NCBI GenBank assembly: GCA_958295955.1 | Contig: OY282420.1 | Location: 4,377,626 to 4,441,625 of the forward strand | DNA from: an uncultured Bryobacterales bacterium | Lineage (GTDB): Bacteria; Acidobacteriota; Terriglobia; Bryobacterales; UBA6623 | Direction: 5' to 3' | Length of the DNA: 64,000 nucleotides | Shown: in pieces, positions 1-7,846 of the stretch | Numbering within the stretch: position 1 is the stretch's first letter | Layout of the letters: the number at the start of each line of letters is the position of its first letter | Position numbers and translations under genes: made by a program | The notes under the pieces: generated by a model | The model's database searches: none | What the model saw: only the letters and a program-made list of their open reading frames with translations | Told to the model about the DNA's origin: nothing

Positions 1-161
1 GCGGTCGCTTGGCCGCCGTCCCCGCGGTACACGTTCCCCGCGATCGTGTCGATCGTCCAGTCGGCCGCGGGCTGCGCCCCGGCAGCCGCAACCAGCAGCG
101 CGGCGCAGACGAGAAGCTTGCATGCATCGAGAACTTTTCGCGAGCGGAGAGCGGAGAGCAA
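1..161 (-). CDS. NHL-repeat secreted protein, 5' part only
   Basis: Reading leftwards from a TTG at 161, the frame stays open to the window edge. It gives a short basic start, a hydrophobic stretch (KLLVCAALLVAAAG) ending AQPAA, and then DWTIDTIAGNVYRGDGGQ. This is a signal peptide followed by the first blade of an NHL-type propeller (IAGN...GDGGxATA), a hallmark of secreted Solibacter-group proteins. No ATG exists in this frame and no clear ribosome site is visible, so the exact start (TTG 161 or GTT/CTC region near 134) is unsure. The gene continues outside the window and its function is unknown. Its upstream region carries the octamer array at 343-476. Confidence 0.6.
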   Translation of the reverse strand, partial: MLSALRSRKVLDACKLLVCAALLVAAAGAQPAADWTIDTIAGNVYRGDGGQAT

Positions 162-667
162 CGCAGACGCCCGTACGCTCTGCCTGCCGCTTGCTTCAAG
201 GTTCATGCCGAGCCAACGGCGGGGGCGCGCCGGCTGCCGCCGCGCAACGGCGCGGCAGCCGACTCGATGCTCCCTTGCCGGGAGGAAACGAGAAAACGAG
301 ACGCGGAAAGAAGCGGAAACCGCCCGGAATGTTTCGCTAAATTTTGGCGGTTTGGCGGTTTGGCGGTTTGGCGGTTTGGCGGTTTGGCGGTTTGGCGGTT
401 TGGCGGTTTGGCGGTTTGGCGGTTTGGCGGTTTGGCGGTTTGGCGGTTTGGCGGTTTGGCGGTTTGGCGGTTTGGCCTTTCTTCATTATAGCAGCTTCGT
501 CAAGCGGATCCGCTGCTTGCCCGCGCGCTACGTCGAATGCATCGAGAAGGTTCCGTTGCGCCTCGATCATCTACTTGTTCCGCCTAAAGTCTCAACAACA
601 TTAACACATTGCCCGCCGGCGCGGAAATTCACGCGCGGCGGCGAGAAATCGCCGGCATTTTCGGGAC
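162..667. other. Intergenic region with octamer array
   Basis: 506 bases between the start of the NHL gene and the stop of the aldo/keto reductase. It holds the TTTGGCGG array (343-476). The rest gives only shadow frames. I see no convincing gene. Because the NHL gene reads leftwards from 161, this stretch is its upstream region. Confidence 0.6.
343..476. repeat. Tandem octamer array, 16 x TTTGGCGG plus partial copy
   Basis: Sixteen perfect head-to-tail copies of TTTGGCGG run from 343 to 470, followed by a partial TTTGGC at 471-476. There is no substitution between copies, which implies recent expansion or homogenisation. The unit is 8 bp, so it translates with an 8-residue period (FGGLAVWR on +, PNRQTAKP on -). 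This gives long spurious frames on both strands. The array lies about 180 bp upstream of the NHL gene start. Confidence 0.97.
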
Positions 668-1639
668 TTAGTCGCCGAAGTAGTCCCGACTCGACGAGGC
701 CAGAGTTGCGCTCTGATCGACCTTCCAGTTCTCCAACACGGCAAAGTCCGCCTGCGACCATTTCTTGCGCAGGGAGCTCATCTCGCCCTTGCCGAGCTTG
801 CGGTGGGCCTTGGCCAAGGCCACGTCCGCATCGACTTGCGCGGTCGTCTCGCAACCCAGGATCGCCGTTGCGATCGGCAGCGACCAGACGTAATCGAGGT
901 TCTGCTGCAGCGAAGAAATTCCTTGATTGTGCAGCGTCCCGATGCCGGTGGTTTTCATCGCGAATATGCCCAGGCCCTTTTCGACCGCGCCCGGCAACGT
1001 CGTGCGCTCGAAGCTCATCTGCGGATTGGCGCCGTCGGTCACGCTGAGCGGCATCAGGATCGTATCCCAATCGTAGGCGTTCATCATCTTGACGAGCACG
1101 CGCGGGTCCATGTGCCCCGTAAATCCGACATGGCGGATTTTGCCGTCCTGCTTCGCCTTGTGGATCATCTCCATCACTCCGCGCGGACCGAAGACGAAGT
1201 CGATGTCTTCCAGATGCATCACGTTGTGGATCTGGTAGAGGTCGAGATAATCCGTTTTCAGGTTCGCCAGGCTCTGGAGGAGGTCCAACTCCGCGTGCGC
1301 GTAGGTGCGGTGCCGCGTCTTCGTGCCGTACACGATCTTGTCGCGGGGCGTCCCTTCGAGCGCCATGCCGTACCGCTTTTGCGAAAGCCCGTAGGCGCCG
1401 GCGGCGGCCGAGTCGAAATAGTTGATGCCGACTTCGTAGCTGTGCCGGATCGTGCGCAGCGCCTGAGCCTCGTCGCTGACGTTACCGACGCGCGCGCCGC
1501 CGAGGCCCACGATGGTCACTTCCAGCCCGGTCTTGCCCAGCTTGCGTTTCGGAATATCGTCCGCGGCGGCAACCGCGGCGCGGGCCGCCAAGCCCAACCC
1601 GGCGGCGCTTTTTACGAACTCTCTTCGACTTTCAGGCAT
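668..1639 (-). CDS. Aldo/keto reductase, Tat-type N-terminus
   Basis: 323 aa. The N-terminus has a twin-arginine-like segment (SRREFVKSAAGLGLAARAAVAAA). It is followed by an AKR barrel starting KRKLGKTGLEVTIVGLGG. The catalytic tetrad can be placed: Asp in NYFDSA, Tyr in GAYGLSQ, Lys in YGTKT and His in QIHN. It is probably an NADPH-dependent carbonyl reductase; the substrate is unknown. The start is fixed by a strong AAGGAGG ribosome site about 8 nt upstream of the ATG. It lies 51 bp downstream of the E2 gene on the same strand, and may be the last gene of that transcript or have its own promoter. Export is inferred from the N-terminus only. Confidence 0.88.
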   Translation of the reverse strand: MPESRREFVKSAAGLGLAARAAVAAADDIPKRKLGKTGLEVTIVGLGGARVGNVSDEAQALRTIRHSYEVGINYFDSAAAGAYGLSQKRYGMALEGTPRDKIVYGTKTRHRTYAHAELDLLQSLANLKTDYLDLYQIHNVMHLEDIDFVFGPRGVMEMIHKAKQDGKIRHVGFTGHMDPRVLVKMMNAYDWDTILMPLSVTDGANPQMSFERTTLPGAVEKGLGIFAMKTTGIGTLHNQGISSLQQNLDYVWSLPIATAILGCETTAQVDADVALAKAHRKLGKGEMSSLRKKWSQADFAVLENWKVDQSATLASSSRDYFGD

Positions 1640-1690
1640 TGTGTGTCCCTCCTTGAGAACGCATACCGCTTATAGAGTAACGCAACCGAT

Positions 1691-2956
1691 CTACAAAATC
1701 GACTCGTTCCAGCCCTCGATTACGCCTCGCGCGTGTTCCAGAAACAGATCCGCGACCGCTCCGTCGATGGCGCGGTGGTCGAAGGTCAGCGTCAGATAGG
1801 CGATCGAGCGGATGGCGATCGCGTCGTCGATCACGACCGGCGTCTTGGTTACGGCGCCCAGGCCGAGGATCGCCGTCTGCGGCTGGTTGATCGCCGGCGT
1901 GGCCAGCAGCGAGTTGTAGCTGCCGTAGTTCGAGATCGAGAACGTCCCCTCGGCGGTCTCGTCCGGCTTGAGCTGCTTCTTGCGCGCCCGCTCGGCCAGA
2001 TCGTTGACCGCACGCTGCAAGCCGAGGACGCTCTTCTCGTCGGCGTTGCGAATCACCGGGACGATCAACCCCCAATCGAGCGCCACCGCGATGCCGATGT
2101 TGATCTCGCGATGGAGGATCAAATCCTTGCCGTCGAGAGAAGCGTTCACCGTCGGATACGCCTTCAGCGCCGAGGACGCGGCCCGCAGGAAAAACGGCAG
2201 GAAAGTCAGCTTCGTCCCGTTTTGCGCGAGAAACTTGTCTTTGGCCGCCGCCCGTTGCCTGGCGACCGCGGTGCAGTCCACTTGATGGACGGTCGAAACA
2301 TGCGGCGACACGCGCATGCTGCGCACCATGTGCTCGGCGATGCTGCGGCGCATCGGGCTCAACGGCTGCACGGAGTAACGGCCGAAGCGGGCCTCCGGCG
2401 TCGGCTGAAACGGCGCAACCGCGGCCGCCGGAACGCGGGGCGCGCTCTCCCGCCGCTCGATGTAAGCCAGGATGTCTTTCTTGGTAATTCGCCCGTCCCT
2501 GCCGCTGCCGGCGTCCAGGGCGGCCAAGTCGATGCCGTGCTCCTTGGCGATCCGCCGCACGAGGGGCGAGGAACGAATCCGTCCCCTTGCAGCGGAGGGC
2601 GCGGGAGTCGGCGCAGCCTCGGCCGCGGGGGGCGCCGCCGGAGCGGACGCCGCGGACGGGGGCTCGGCTTCCGCCGCCGCCTGCGCATCGCCGGAGGGAG
2701 CTTCGCGCCGCCCGACCCGCGACCCGTCGCCGATCAACGCGACGACCGTATTGATCGCAACCGTATCGCCTTCGGGAAAGAAAACGGCTTCCAGCACGCC
2801 CGACTCGGGCGCCGGGACCTCAGAATCCACCTTGTCCGTTGAAATTTCGAACAGCGCCTCGTCGCGCTCCACCTTGTCGCCGAGTTCCTTCAGCCACTTG
2901 GTAATCGTGCCTTCAACGATGCTTTCGCCCATCTGGGGCATCAGGACTTCGCCCAT
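1691..2956 (-). CDS. 2-oxoacid dehydrogenase E2 component (dihydrolipoamide acyltransferase)
   Basis: 421 aa. Residues 1-76 are a lipoyl domain with the lipoylated lysine at K42 (STDKVDSEVP). An Ala/Pro linker follows. A peripheral subunit-binding domain lies near 130-170 (SSPLVRRIAKEHGIDLAALD). The catalytic acyltransferase domain runs to the end and carries the DHRAIDG active-site motif. This is the core of a pyruvate, 2-oxoglutarate or branched-chain dehydrogenase complex; sequence alone does not settle which. It is the third gene of a minus-strand run after lpdA and lipB. No E1 gene is in the window. The ATG is preceded by a GAGGAA-type ribosome site. Confidence 0.93.
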   Translation of the reverse strand: MGEVLMPQMGESIVEGTITKWLKELGDKVERDEALFEISTDKVDSEVPAPESGVLEAVFFPEGDTVAINTVVALIGDGSRVGRREAPSGDAQAAAEAEPPSAASAPAAPPAAEAAPTPAPSAARGRIRSSPLVRRIAKEHGIDLAALDAGSGRDGRITKKDILAYIERRESAPRVPAAAVAPFQPTPEARFGRYSVQPLSPMRRSIAEHMVRSMRVSPHVSTVHQVDCTAVARQRAAAKDKFLAQNGTKLTFLPFFLRAASSALKAYPTVNASLDGKDLILHREINIGIAVALDWGLIVPVIRNADEKSVLGLQRAVNDLAERARKKQLKPDETAEGTFSISNYGSYNSLLATPAINQPQTAILGLGAVTKTPVVIDDAIAIRSIAYLTLTFDHRAIDGAVADLFLEHARGVIEGWNESIL

Positions 2957-2985
2957 AACCGATCGTTCCTCGCTTTTTCAGTTTT

Positions 2986-3056
2986 GCCGGCCCGCGCAGC
3001 GGTTTTGCCGGCCACTATTCACTATCAACTATCCGCCGGCCGCGCAAGCGGCCTCG
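2986..3056. repeat. Dispersed REP-like element, copy 1 (lipB 3' end)
   Basis: On the minus strand the element reads TAGTGAATAGTGG, then a short spacer, then the hairpin core CCGCTGCGCGG and GCCGGC flanks. A second, related palindromic segment (GGCCGCGCAAGCGGCC) adjoins it. The lipB stop codon at 3029-3031 lies inside the element. Similar copies are at 36308 and 48938, with a weaker one at 10826. Confidence 0.6.
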
Positions 3057-3748
3057 ACCGGAACCCGCTCGAACGCCGCGCCGAAATGCCGGACGAGAGC
3101 GTCGATCACCCGCTCTATCGGCGGCGCCGCTCCCAACGCCCGCTGCATCGAAGTCACCGGCTTGGCAATGCCGCAGGGGACGATCAACTCGAAATCGTCG
3201 AGGTTCGTCGATACGTTCAAGGCGAACCCGTGCGAAGTCACCCAGCGGCTCAGATGAACGCCGATCGCCGCGATCTTCGCGCCGCCGACCCAGACGCCCG
3301 TGCAGCCGTCGAGCCGTCCCGCCGCGATGCCGAACTCGCCGAGCGCTCCGATCATCGCCTCTTCCAGGCTGCGCAGATAGGCGCCGACATCCCGCCGCCA
3401 AAACTTCAAATCCAGAATCGGATAGCCGACAACCTGACCGGGGCCGTGAAAGGTCACGTCCCCCCCGCGGTCGGTCTCTTCGACCGCGATGCCGCGGCGC
3501 TCGAGCAGTTCCCGCGAAGCCAGGATATGCGAGCGGTCGGCGTTCCGCCCCAGCGTAATCGTCGCCGGGTGCTCGACGAACAGCAACCCGTCGCCGATAT
3601 CGCCCCGCTTGACCGCCTCGACCCATTCCAGTTGCCGCCGCCAACCTTCGCGGAACCCGACCCGGCCCAGCCGCTGTACGCTGCAAGTCCGCATCTCGGC
3701 CGCGGCCGCGCCGCCGGACTGCTCTCTGGGAATGCGGGCGCCGCTCAT
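3029..3748 (-). CDS. lipB: Octanoyl-[ACP]:protein N-octanoyltransferase (lipoate biosynthesis)
   Basis: 239 aa. Diagnostic LipB motifs are present: the RGGDVTFHGPGQ block, GGAKIAAIGVH containing the acyl-binding lysine region, and IVPCGI carrying the catalytic cysteine. It transfers octanoyl from acyl-carrier protein to lipoyl domains such as that of the neighbouring E2; LipA then inserts sulfur (no lipA in the window). The start is 10 bp after the lpdA stop, with a GGGGG run just upstream, so the two are probably co-transcribed. An internal ATG at residue 19 (MRTCSV) is an alternative start. The last codons and the stop fall within the dispersed repeat. Confidence 0.93.
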   Translation of the reverse strand: MSGARIPREQSGGAAAAEMRTCSVQRLGRVGFREGWRRQLEWVEAVKRGDIGDGLLFVEHPATITLGRNADRSHILASRELLERRGIAVEETDRGGDVTFHGPGQVVGYPILDLKFWRRDVGAYLRSLEEAMIGALGEFGIAAGRLDGCTGVWVGGAKIAAIGVHLSRWVTSHGFALNVSTNLDDFELIVPCGIAKPVTSMQRALGAAPPIERVIDALVRHFGAAFERVPVEAACAAGG

Positions 3749-3758
3749 GCCGCCCCCG

Positions 3759-5159
3759 TCAACCGTTGATCGTCAAGCCGTAGATGCCGTTGAACGCTTC
3801 CTGCACGGCTTCGGCAAGCGTCGGGTGGGCGTGGACCGCCGTCGTCATCGTCTCTACCGTCCCCTCCGCTTGCATCGCCACGACCGCTTCGTGGATCGAT
3901 TCCGTCGCCTGCGGCCCGATGATGTGGACGCCGAGGATTTCGCCGTACTTCTCGTCGGCGACAACCTTGACGAAGCCGCCGCGGCCGCCCAGGATCGACG
4001 CCTTGCCGTTCCCCGCGAAGTTGAACTTCGAGACCTTGAGCTCATGGCCAGCTTCCCGCGCGCGCGCCTCGGTCAGGCCGACGGAAGCAATCTGCGGCTC
4101 GCAATACGTGCAGGAAGGATTGCGGTTGTAGTCGAGCGGCTCGACCTGCTTGCCGGCGATGCGCGCCGCGGCGACCAGCCCCTCGGCCGACGCGGTATGG
4201 GCGAGTTGCGGCGAGCCGGCCACGATATCGCCGACCGCGAACACTCCCTTGCAGGCGGTTTCCATGAACGCGTCGACGGCGATAAACCCGCGCTCGGTGG
4301 GAATGCCGGCGTCTTCGAGGCCGATGTTTTCGGTGTTCGGCTTGCGTCCGACCGCAACCAGCAGCTTTTCCGCCGTCAGCGCGCCCTGCTCTCCGTCCGC
4401 GTTCGCGTAAGCCAGCGAAACCCCGTCCGGCGAGGGCTCGATGCGCTCCACCTTGGCCCCGGTCAGCACCTTGATCCCCCGCTTGCGGAACGCCCGCGCA
4501 AGCTCCGCCGAAACCTCCTCGTCTTCTACGGGGACCAACCGCGGCAGCATCTCAAGCAGCGTCACTTCGGCGCCGAAGCTGCGGTAGATCGAGGCGAACT
4601 CGACGCCCACGGCCCCCGCGCCGATAATCGCCAGCGACGCCGGAATCTCCGTCTGGTCGAGAATCTCGACGTTGGTGAGAATCCGCCGCGGGTCGATCTC
4701 CAGTCCCGGAATCGTCCGCGCCTCCGACCCGGTCGCCAGAATCACGGCCCCGGCCGTCAGCTTCTTCGCGCCGCCGCCTGCCGAAACCTCGACCGCGCCG
4801 TCGCCCGTAAGCCGCCCGCGGCCCGGAATGAGCGCGATGTCGTGCTTCTTGAAGAGGGATTCGATGCCCGCGGCATGCCTATCGACGATCTGCTGCTTCT
4901 TGTCCCGCATCTTGGCCATGTCCACCCGGACCGGACCGGCGCTGATGCCGAAATCGTCGGCCCGCAGGACGTCTTCGTACACTTCCGCGAAGTGCAGCAG
5001 CGCTTTCGTCGGGATGCAGCCTACGTGCAGGCAGGTTCCGCCCGGCTTGGGGGCTTTCTCGATGACGCCGACCTTCAATCCGTATTGCGCCGAGCGGATG
5101 GCGGCGACATAGCCTCCGGGCCCGCCGCCAACGATCAAAACGTCGTAATCCTTCGCCAA
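3759..5159 (-). CDS. lpdA: Dihydrolipoyl dehydrogenase (E3)
   Basis: 466 aa from a TTG start. There is no ATG before the FAD motif; upstream of the TTG the frame reads through unrelated sequence. The FAD site VLIVGGGPGGYVAAIRSAQ starts at residue 7. The redox disulfide is C43/C48 in GGTCLHVGC. A second dinucleotide-binding fold begins near AIIGAGAVGVEFASI. The C-terminal HAHPTLAEAVQEAF holds the catalytic His-Glu pair. It reoxidises lipoyl groups of 2-oxoacid dehydrogenase complexes with NAD+. It is the first gene of lpdA-lipB-E2 and diverges from queA across 138 bp. A GATAAA hexamer lies 7 nt before the TTG, possibly a weak leaderless promoter. Confidence 0.93.
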   Translation of the reverse strand: MAKDYDVLIVGGGPGGYVAAIRSAQYGLKVGVIEKAPKPGGTCLHVGCIPTKALLHFAEVYEDVLRADDFGISAGPVRVDMAKMRDKKQQIVDRHAAGIESLFKKHDIALIPGRGRLTGDGAVEVSAGGGAKKLTAGAVILATGSEARTIPGLEIDPRRILTNVEILDQTEIPASLAIIGAGAVGVEFASIYRSFGAEVTLLEMLPRLVPVEDEEVSAELARAFRKRGIKVLTGAKVERIEPSPDGVSLAYANADGEQGALTAEKLLVAVGRKPNTENIGLEDAGIPTERGFIAVDAFMETACKGVFAVGDIVAGSPQLAHTASAEGLVAAARIAGKQVEPLDYNRNPSCTYCEPQIASVGLTEARAREAGHELKVSKFNFAGNGKASILGGRGGFVKVVADEKYGEILGVHIIGPQATESIHEAVVAMQAEGTVETMTTAVHAHPTLAEAVQEAFNGIYGLTING

Positions 5160-5262
5160 AAGCCAGTTTATCAGAGGGCTTTTTCGTTGCGACCGCTCAC
5201 GGGAACCGACGGCGGCGCGGAAAACCTTCGCAGGAATTGCGCAAAGCGTTCTTGTGCGCTGC

Positions 5263-5290
5263 TTGTCCGCAGCGCAGCGCGCCCTAAAAT
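5263..5290 (+). promoter_or_regulatory. queA promoter, leaderless layout
   Basis: TTGTCC (5263-5268), a 16-bp spacer, then TAAAAT (5285-5290), with the TTG start codon of queA exactly 7 nt further on. A transcript starting about 7 nt after the -10 would begin at the start codon itself. Confidence 0.55.
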
Positions 5291-5297
5291 TGTAGCG

Positions 5298-6323
5298 TTG
5301 CGGGTATCTTCTTTCGACTACGATCTGCCGCGGGCATTGATCGCGCAGGAGCCGCCGAAGGCGCGCGGCGAAAGCCGCATGCTCGTCGTCGACCGCCGCG
5401 CCGGCGCCTGGCGGGATGCGTCGTTCCGCGAGTTGCCCTCCCTGGTCGGGAGCGGGGATTGCCTCGTTGTCAACGACAGCCGGGTGATGCCCGCGAGGCT
5501 GCTGGGACGCCGCCGCGGCGCCGGAGCCGCCGAGGTCCTGCTGCTGCGGCAAGTCTCCGCCCGCCCCTGCCGCTGGCAAGCCTTGGCGCGTCCCGGCAAG
5601 AGACTGCAAACGGGCGCGTTCATCGATTTCCAAGGCGCTGCGCTGGAAGTTGTCGGGCAGGGCGAGAACGGCCTGCGGACGGTCGAATTCAAGGGCATGT
5701 CCGCAGCCGAGGCGGCGGTCTGGATCGAAGCGCAAGGCCATGTCCCGCTGCCGCCGTACATTCGCCGCGCGGACCGCCTCGAAGACCGCGAGCGCTACCA
5801 GACCGTCTTCGCCAGGCGCAACGGCTCGGCGGCGGCGCCGACCGCCGGGCTGCACTTCGACGCATCCGCGCTCGCAGCCCTGCAACGGCGCGGCGCGGCT
5901 CTGGCGCAAATCACGCTTCACGTGGGCTTGGGGACGTTCCGGGAGGTGAAAACCGAGACGGTCGAAGAGCACCGCATGCACGAGGAGCGTTTCGAGTTGC
6001 CCGCCGCCGCGGCCGAGGCGGTCCGCTCTGCAAATCGCGTCATCGCCGTCGGAACCACCTCGGTCCGCGTGCTGGAGCACGTCGCCGCGGAAAACCGCGG
6101 AGGCATTGAAGCGGCGAGCGGCAGCACCGGCATTTTCATTACGCCGGGCTTCGAGTTTCGCATCGTCGATGCCCTTTTGACCAATTTCCATCTGCCCCGC
6201 TCGACGCTGTTGATGCTGGTTTCGGCGTTCGCCGGCCGCGGCCTCGTCATGGACGCTTACGCCCACGCCGTCCGCGAAAAGTACCGCTTCTATTCCTACG
6301 GCGACTGCATGTTGATCGTCTGA
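5298..6323 (+). CDS. queA: tRNA preQ1(34) S-adenosylmethionine ribosyltransferase-isomerase
   Basis: 341 aa from a TTG start (MRVSSFDYDLP). The family motifs are all present: SSFDYDLPRALIAQEP, CLVVNDSRVMPARLLG, HVPLPPYI, APTAGLHFD, HVGLGTFREVKTE and the C-terminal LTNFHLPRSTLLMLVSAF. It transfers the ribosyl part of S-adenosylmethionine to preQ1 in the tRNA wobble position during queuosine synthesis. The TTG is chosen because it is the only start-like codon before the conserved N-terminus and has a promoter at -10 spacing for a leaderless transcript. No ribosome site is seen. Confidence 0.93.
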   Translation: MRVSSFDYDLPRALIAQEPPKARGESRMLVVDRRAGAWRDASFRELPSLVGSGDCLVVNDSRVMPARLLGRRRGAGAAEVLLLRQVSARPCRWQALARPGKRLQTGAFIDFQGAALEVVGQGENGLRTVEFKGMSAAEAAVWIEAQGHVPLPPYIRRADRLEDRERYQTVFARRNGSAAAPTAGLHFDASALAALQRRGAALAQITLHVGLGTFREVKTETVEEHRMHEERFELPAAAAEAVRSANRVIAVGTTSVRVLEHVAAENRGGIEAASGSTGIFITPGFEFRIVDALLTNFHLPRSTLLMLVSAFAGRGLVMDAYAHAVREKYRFYSYGDCMLIV

Positions 6324-6339
6324 CCCCCGCCGGAGCGCG

Positions 6340-7806
6340 TCAGCGCGTCAGTGCGTCTTCTTCCCAGGGTGGGGTGGCTTCGATCAGGCGGCCCAGCTCG
6401 GGGTCCCGTTCGAGGATGCGCTCGCGCATTTCCCAGGCGACCTTGCGGTAGGCGATGTGCCCCTTCACGCCCGACCGCACCCGGCTGATATATTCGGCCT
6501 CGGCGAAGTCCATTTTGTACAGCGACCGGCAGCGCGTCGCGAAGGGCAGCAGGTAATGCGACGCGGGTTCCGACGCCGCGGCGATACGCTCGCGGGCGGA
6601 CCGGGCGCGGGCGAGGGCTTGATCGTAGCGCTCGCCGACTCCGGCGACGTCCACCAGGTCGGGCCGCATGCAGCCCAACTTGTCGCTCAGCCGTTGGCGG
6701 ATCTGCTGGCAGCGGCGGTGGCGGTGCAGGTCGCGGTACGCCCCGATGTCGGTCACGACGTCGAAAATGTAGCCGTAGCCGCTGCGGAACGGCGGCGTCA
6801 GTTCATCACGCCGCGCGCGGCCCTCCAGGGCAACGTCGAGCACCTCCAGCCGCCGCGCGCGGCTCCAGCCGCTGACCGCGTCGAGAATCACGCGGAAAGG
6901 GTGCTCGGTGACCGCGTAGAGCCAACTCGCAACCGTTTCGTCGAGCGGGCCGCAAGAGGGGACGAGATCGACGTCGCGGGGCGGCTCGTATGCCCCCGGA
7001 TCGAAGTTCTCGCGCGCCCAGGCGGAGACGCGCGCGTAAGCCGCGGCCGCCGCCGCATCCGGCTCGGCGTACTTGGCCAGGGTCGGAGCGACGGGCTCGC
7101 GGGCTTGCGGCTCGTCCCAGACGCAGGCCGGGGGCACAGCGCAGGCGTCGTGCATTTCCCGCGCGATATCGCGGACTTCGCCGTATTCCGAGACGCCGAG
7201 CTTGCGCATCTGCTTTTCCAGCGTGCGGATGCTGGTGACTTGGCCGATGTTGGTCGAAATACCGGTGAAGAGCAGATACCGGGCGACATCGTAGGCGCGG
7301 GCGTCGATGGTGCGGCGGTAGGCGCCGGCCTTCATGCCGTCCGGCCGGGGAAGCGTTTCAGTGAGATAGCCGCGCAGGGACGCATGGAGAGCAAGATAGG
7401 CGTCGAGCAACTCGCGGGCGGCTTGCCGGTAAACAGTCTTGGCGGCGCCGGTCAATTCCGCGGGAGCAACGACTTTGCCCAGCGAGAAATCCTGATAGCG
7501 GCTGGATTTGGCTTGGCCGTCCCAGAGTTGCTCGTCCTCGATCTCGATTGCGGCCAGTTCCGAGATGCCTTCGAAGCAGAAGATGCAGTGCCCGAGGTCG
7601 GCGATCGAGGCATGGCCGTACTGGAAGTAGAAGCTGTCGAGGAATTTTTCCGAATCGTGCCCGCGCACCCACTCCAGGCTGTCCCTGACGGAATCGGCGG
7701 AGCGGCTGTAGCGGGCGAGGGCGTAGGCGCTTTTTTCGGGCGGCATAGGCGCAACGACCACGACCCGCCGGTCAGGCTGCGATAATGTTGTTCTGCTCTC
7801 TGCCAT
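6340..7806 (-). CDS. ThyX-like double-domain protein (FAD-dependent thymidylate synthase family)
   Basis: 488 aa, about twice the usual ThyX length. The N-half (about 20-230) has YGHASIADLGH, EGISELAAIEIED and SSRYQDF, matching the ThyX fold and the end of its signature. The C-half (about 240-470) has a second copy with LHRHRRCQQIRQRL near residue 357. The normal ThyX signature RHRxxSxxxxSxRY is therefore split: RHR survives only in the second half and SRY only in the first. Related long ThyX homologues are known to exist in other bacteria, but I cannot say whether this one makes dTMP. The start lies directly downstream of TAGTGGATAGTGG repeats related to the dispersed element. It is convergent with queA, 16 bp apart. 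Confidence 0.75.
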   Translation of the reverse strand: MAESRTTLSQPDRRVVVVAPMPPEKSAYALARYSRSADSVRDSLEWVRGHDSEKFLDSFYFQYGHASIADLGHCIFCFEGISELAAIEIEDEQLWDGQAKSSRYQDFSLGKVVAPAELTGAAKTVYRQAARELLDAYLALHASLRGYLTETLPRPDGMKAGAYRRTIDARAYDVARYLLFTGISTNIGQVTSIRTLEKQMRKLGVSEYGEVRDIAREMHDACAVPPACVWDEPQAREPVAPTLAKYAEPDAAAAAAYARVSAWARENFDPGAYEPPRDVDLVPSCGPLDETVASWLYAVTEHPFRVILDAVSGWSRARRLEVLDVALEGRARRDELTPPFRSGYGYIFDVVTDIGAYRDLHRHRRCQQIRQRLSDKLGCMRPDLVDVAGVGERYDQALARARSARERIAAASEPASHYLLPFATRCRSLYKMDFAEAEYISRVRSGVKGHIAYRKVAWEMRERILERDPELGRLIEATPPWEEDALTR

Positions 7807-7846
7807 TCACTAACCACTATCCACTAATCGGGAAGGAAAACATACC

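Noticed and set aside
343..476. Possible CRISPR array
   Set aside because: Units are 8 bp, directly adjacent and identical, with no spacers and no cas genes.
337..570. Long open frames through the octamer array on both strands, encoding 8-residue repeats
   Set aside because: An 8-bp repeat without stop words leaves frames open automatically; the flanks show no coding signal or export signature.
3489..5297. 600-codon N-terminal extension of queA on the plus strand
   Set aside because: It lies antisense to lpdA and lipB and has Arg/Asp-rich shadow composition; queA similarity begins only at MRVSSFDYDLP.
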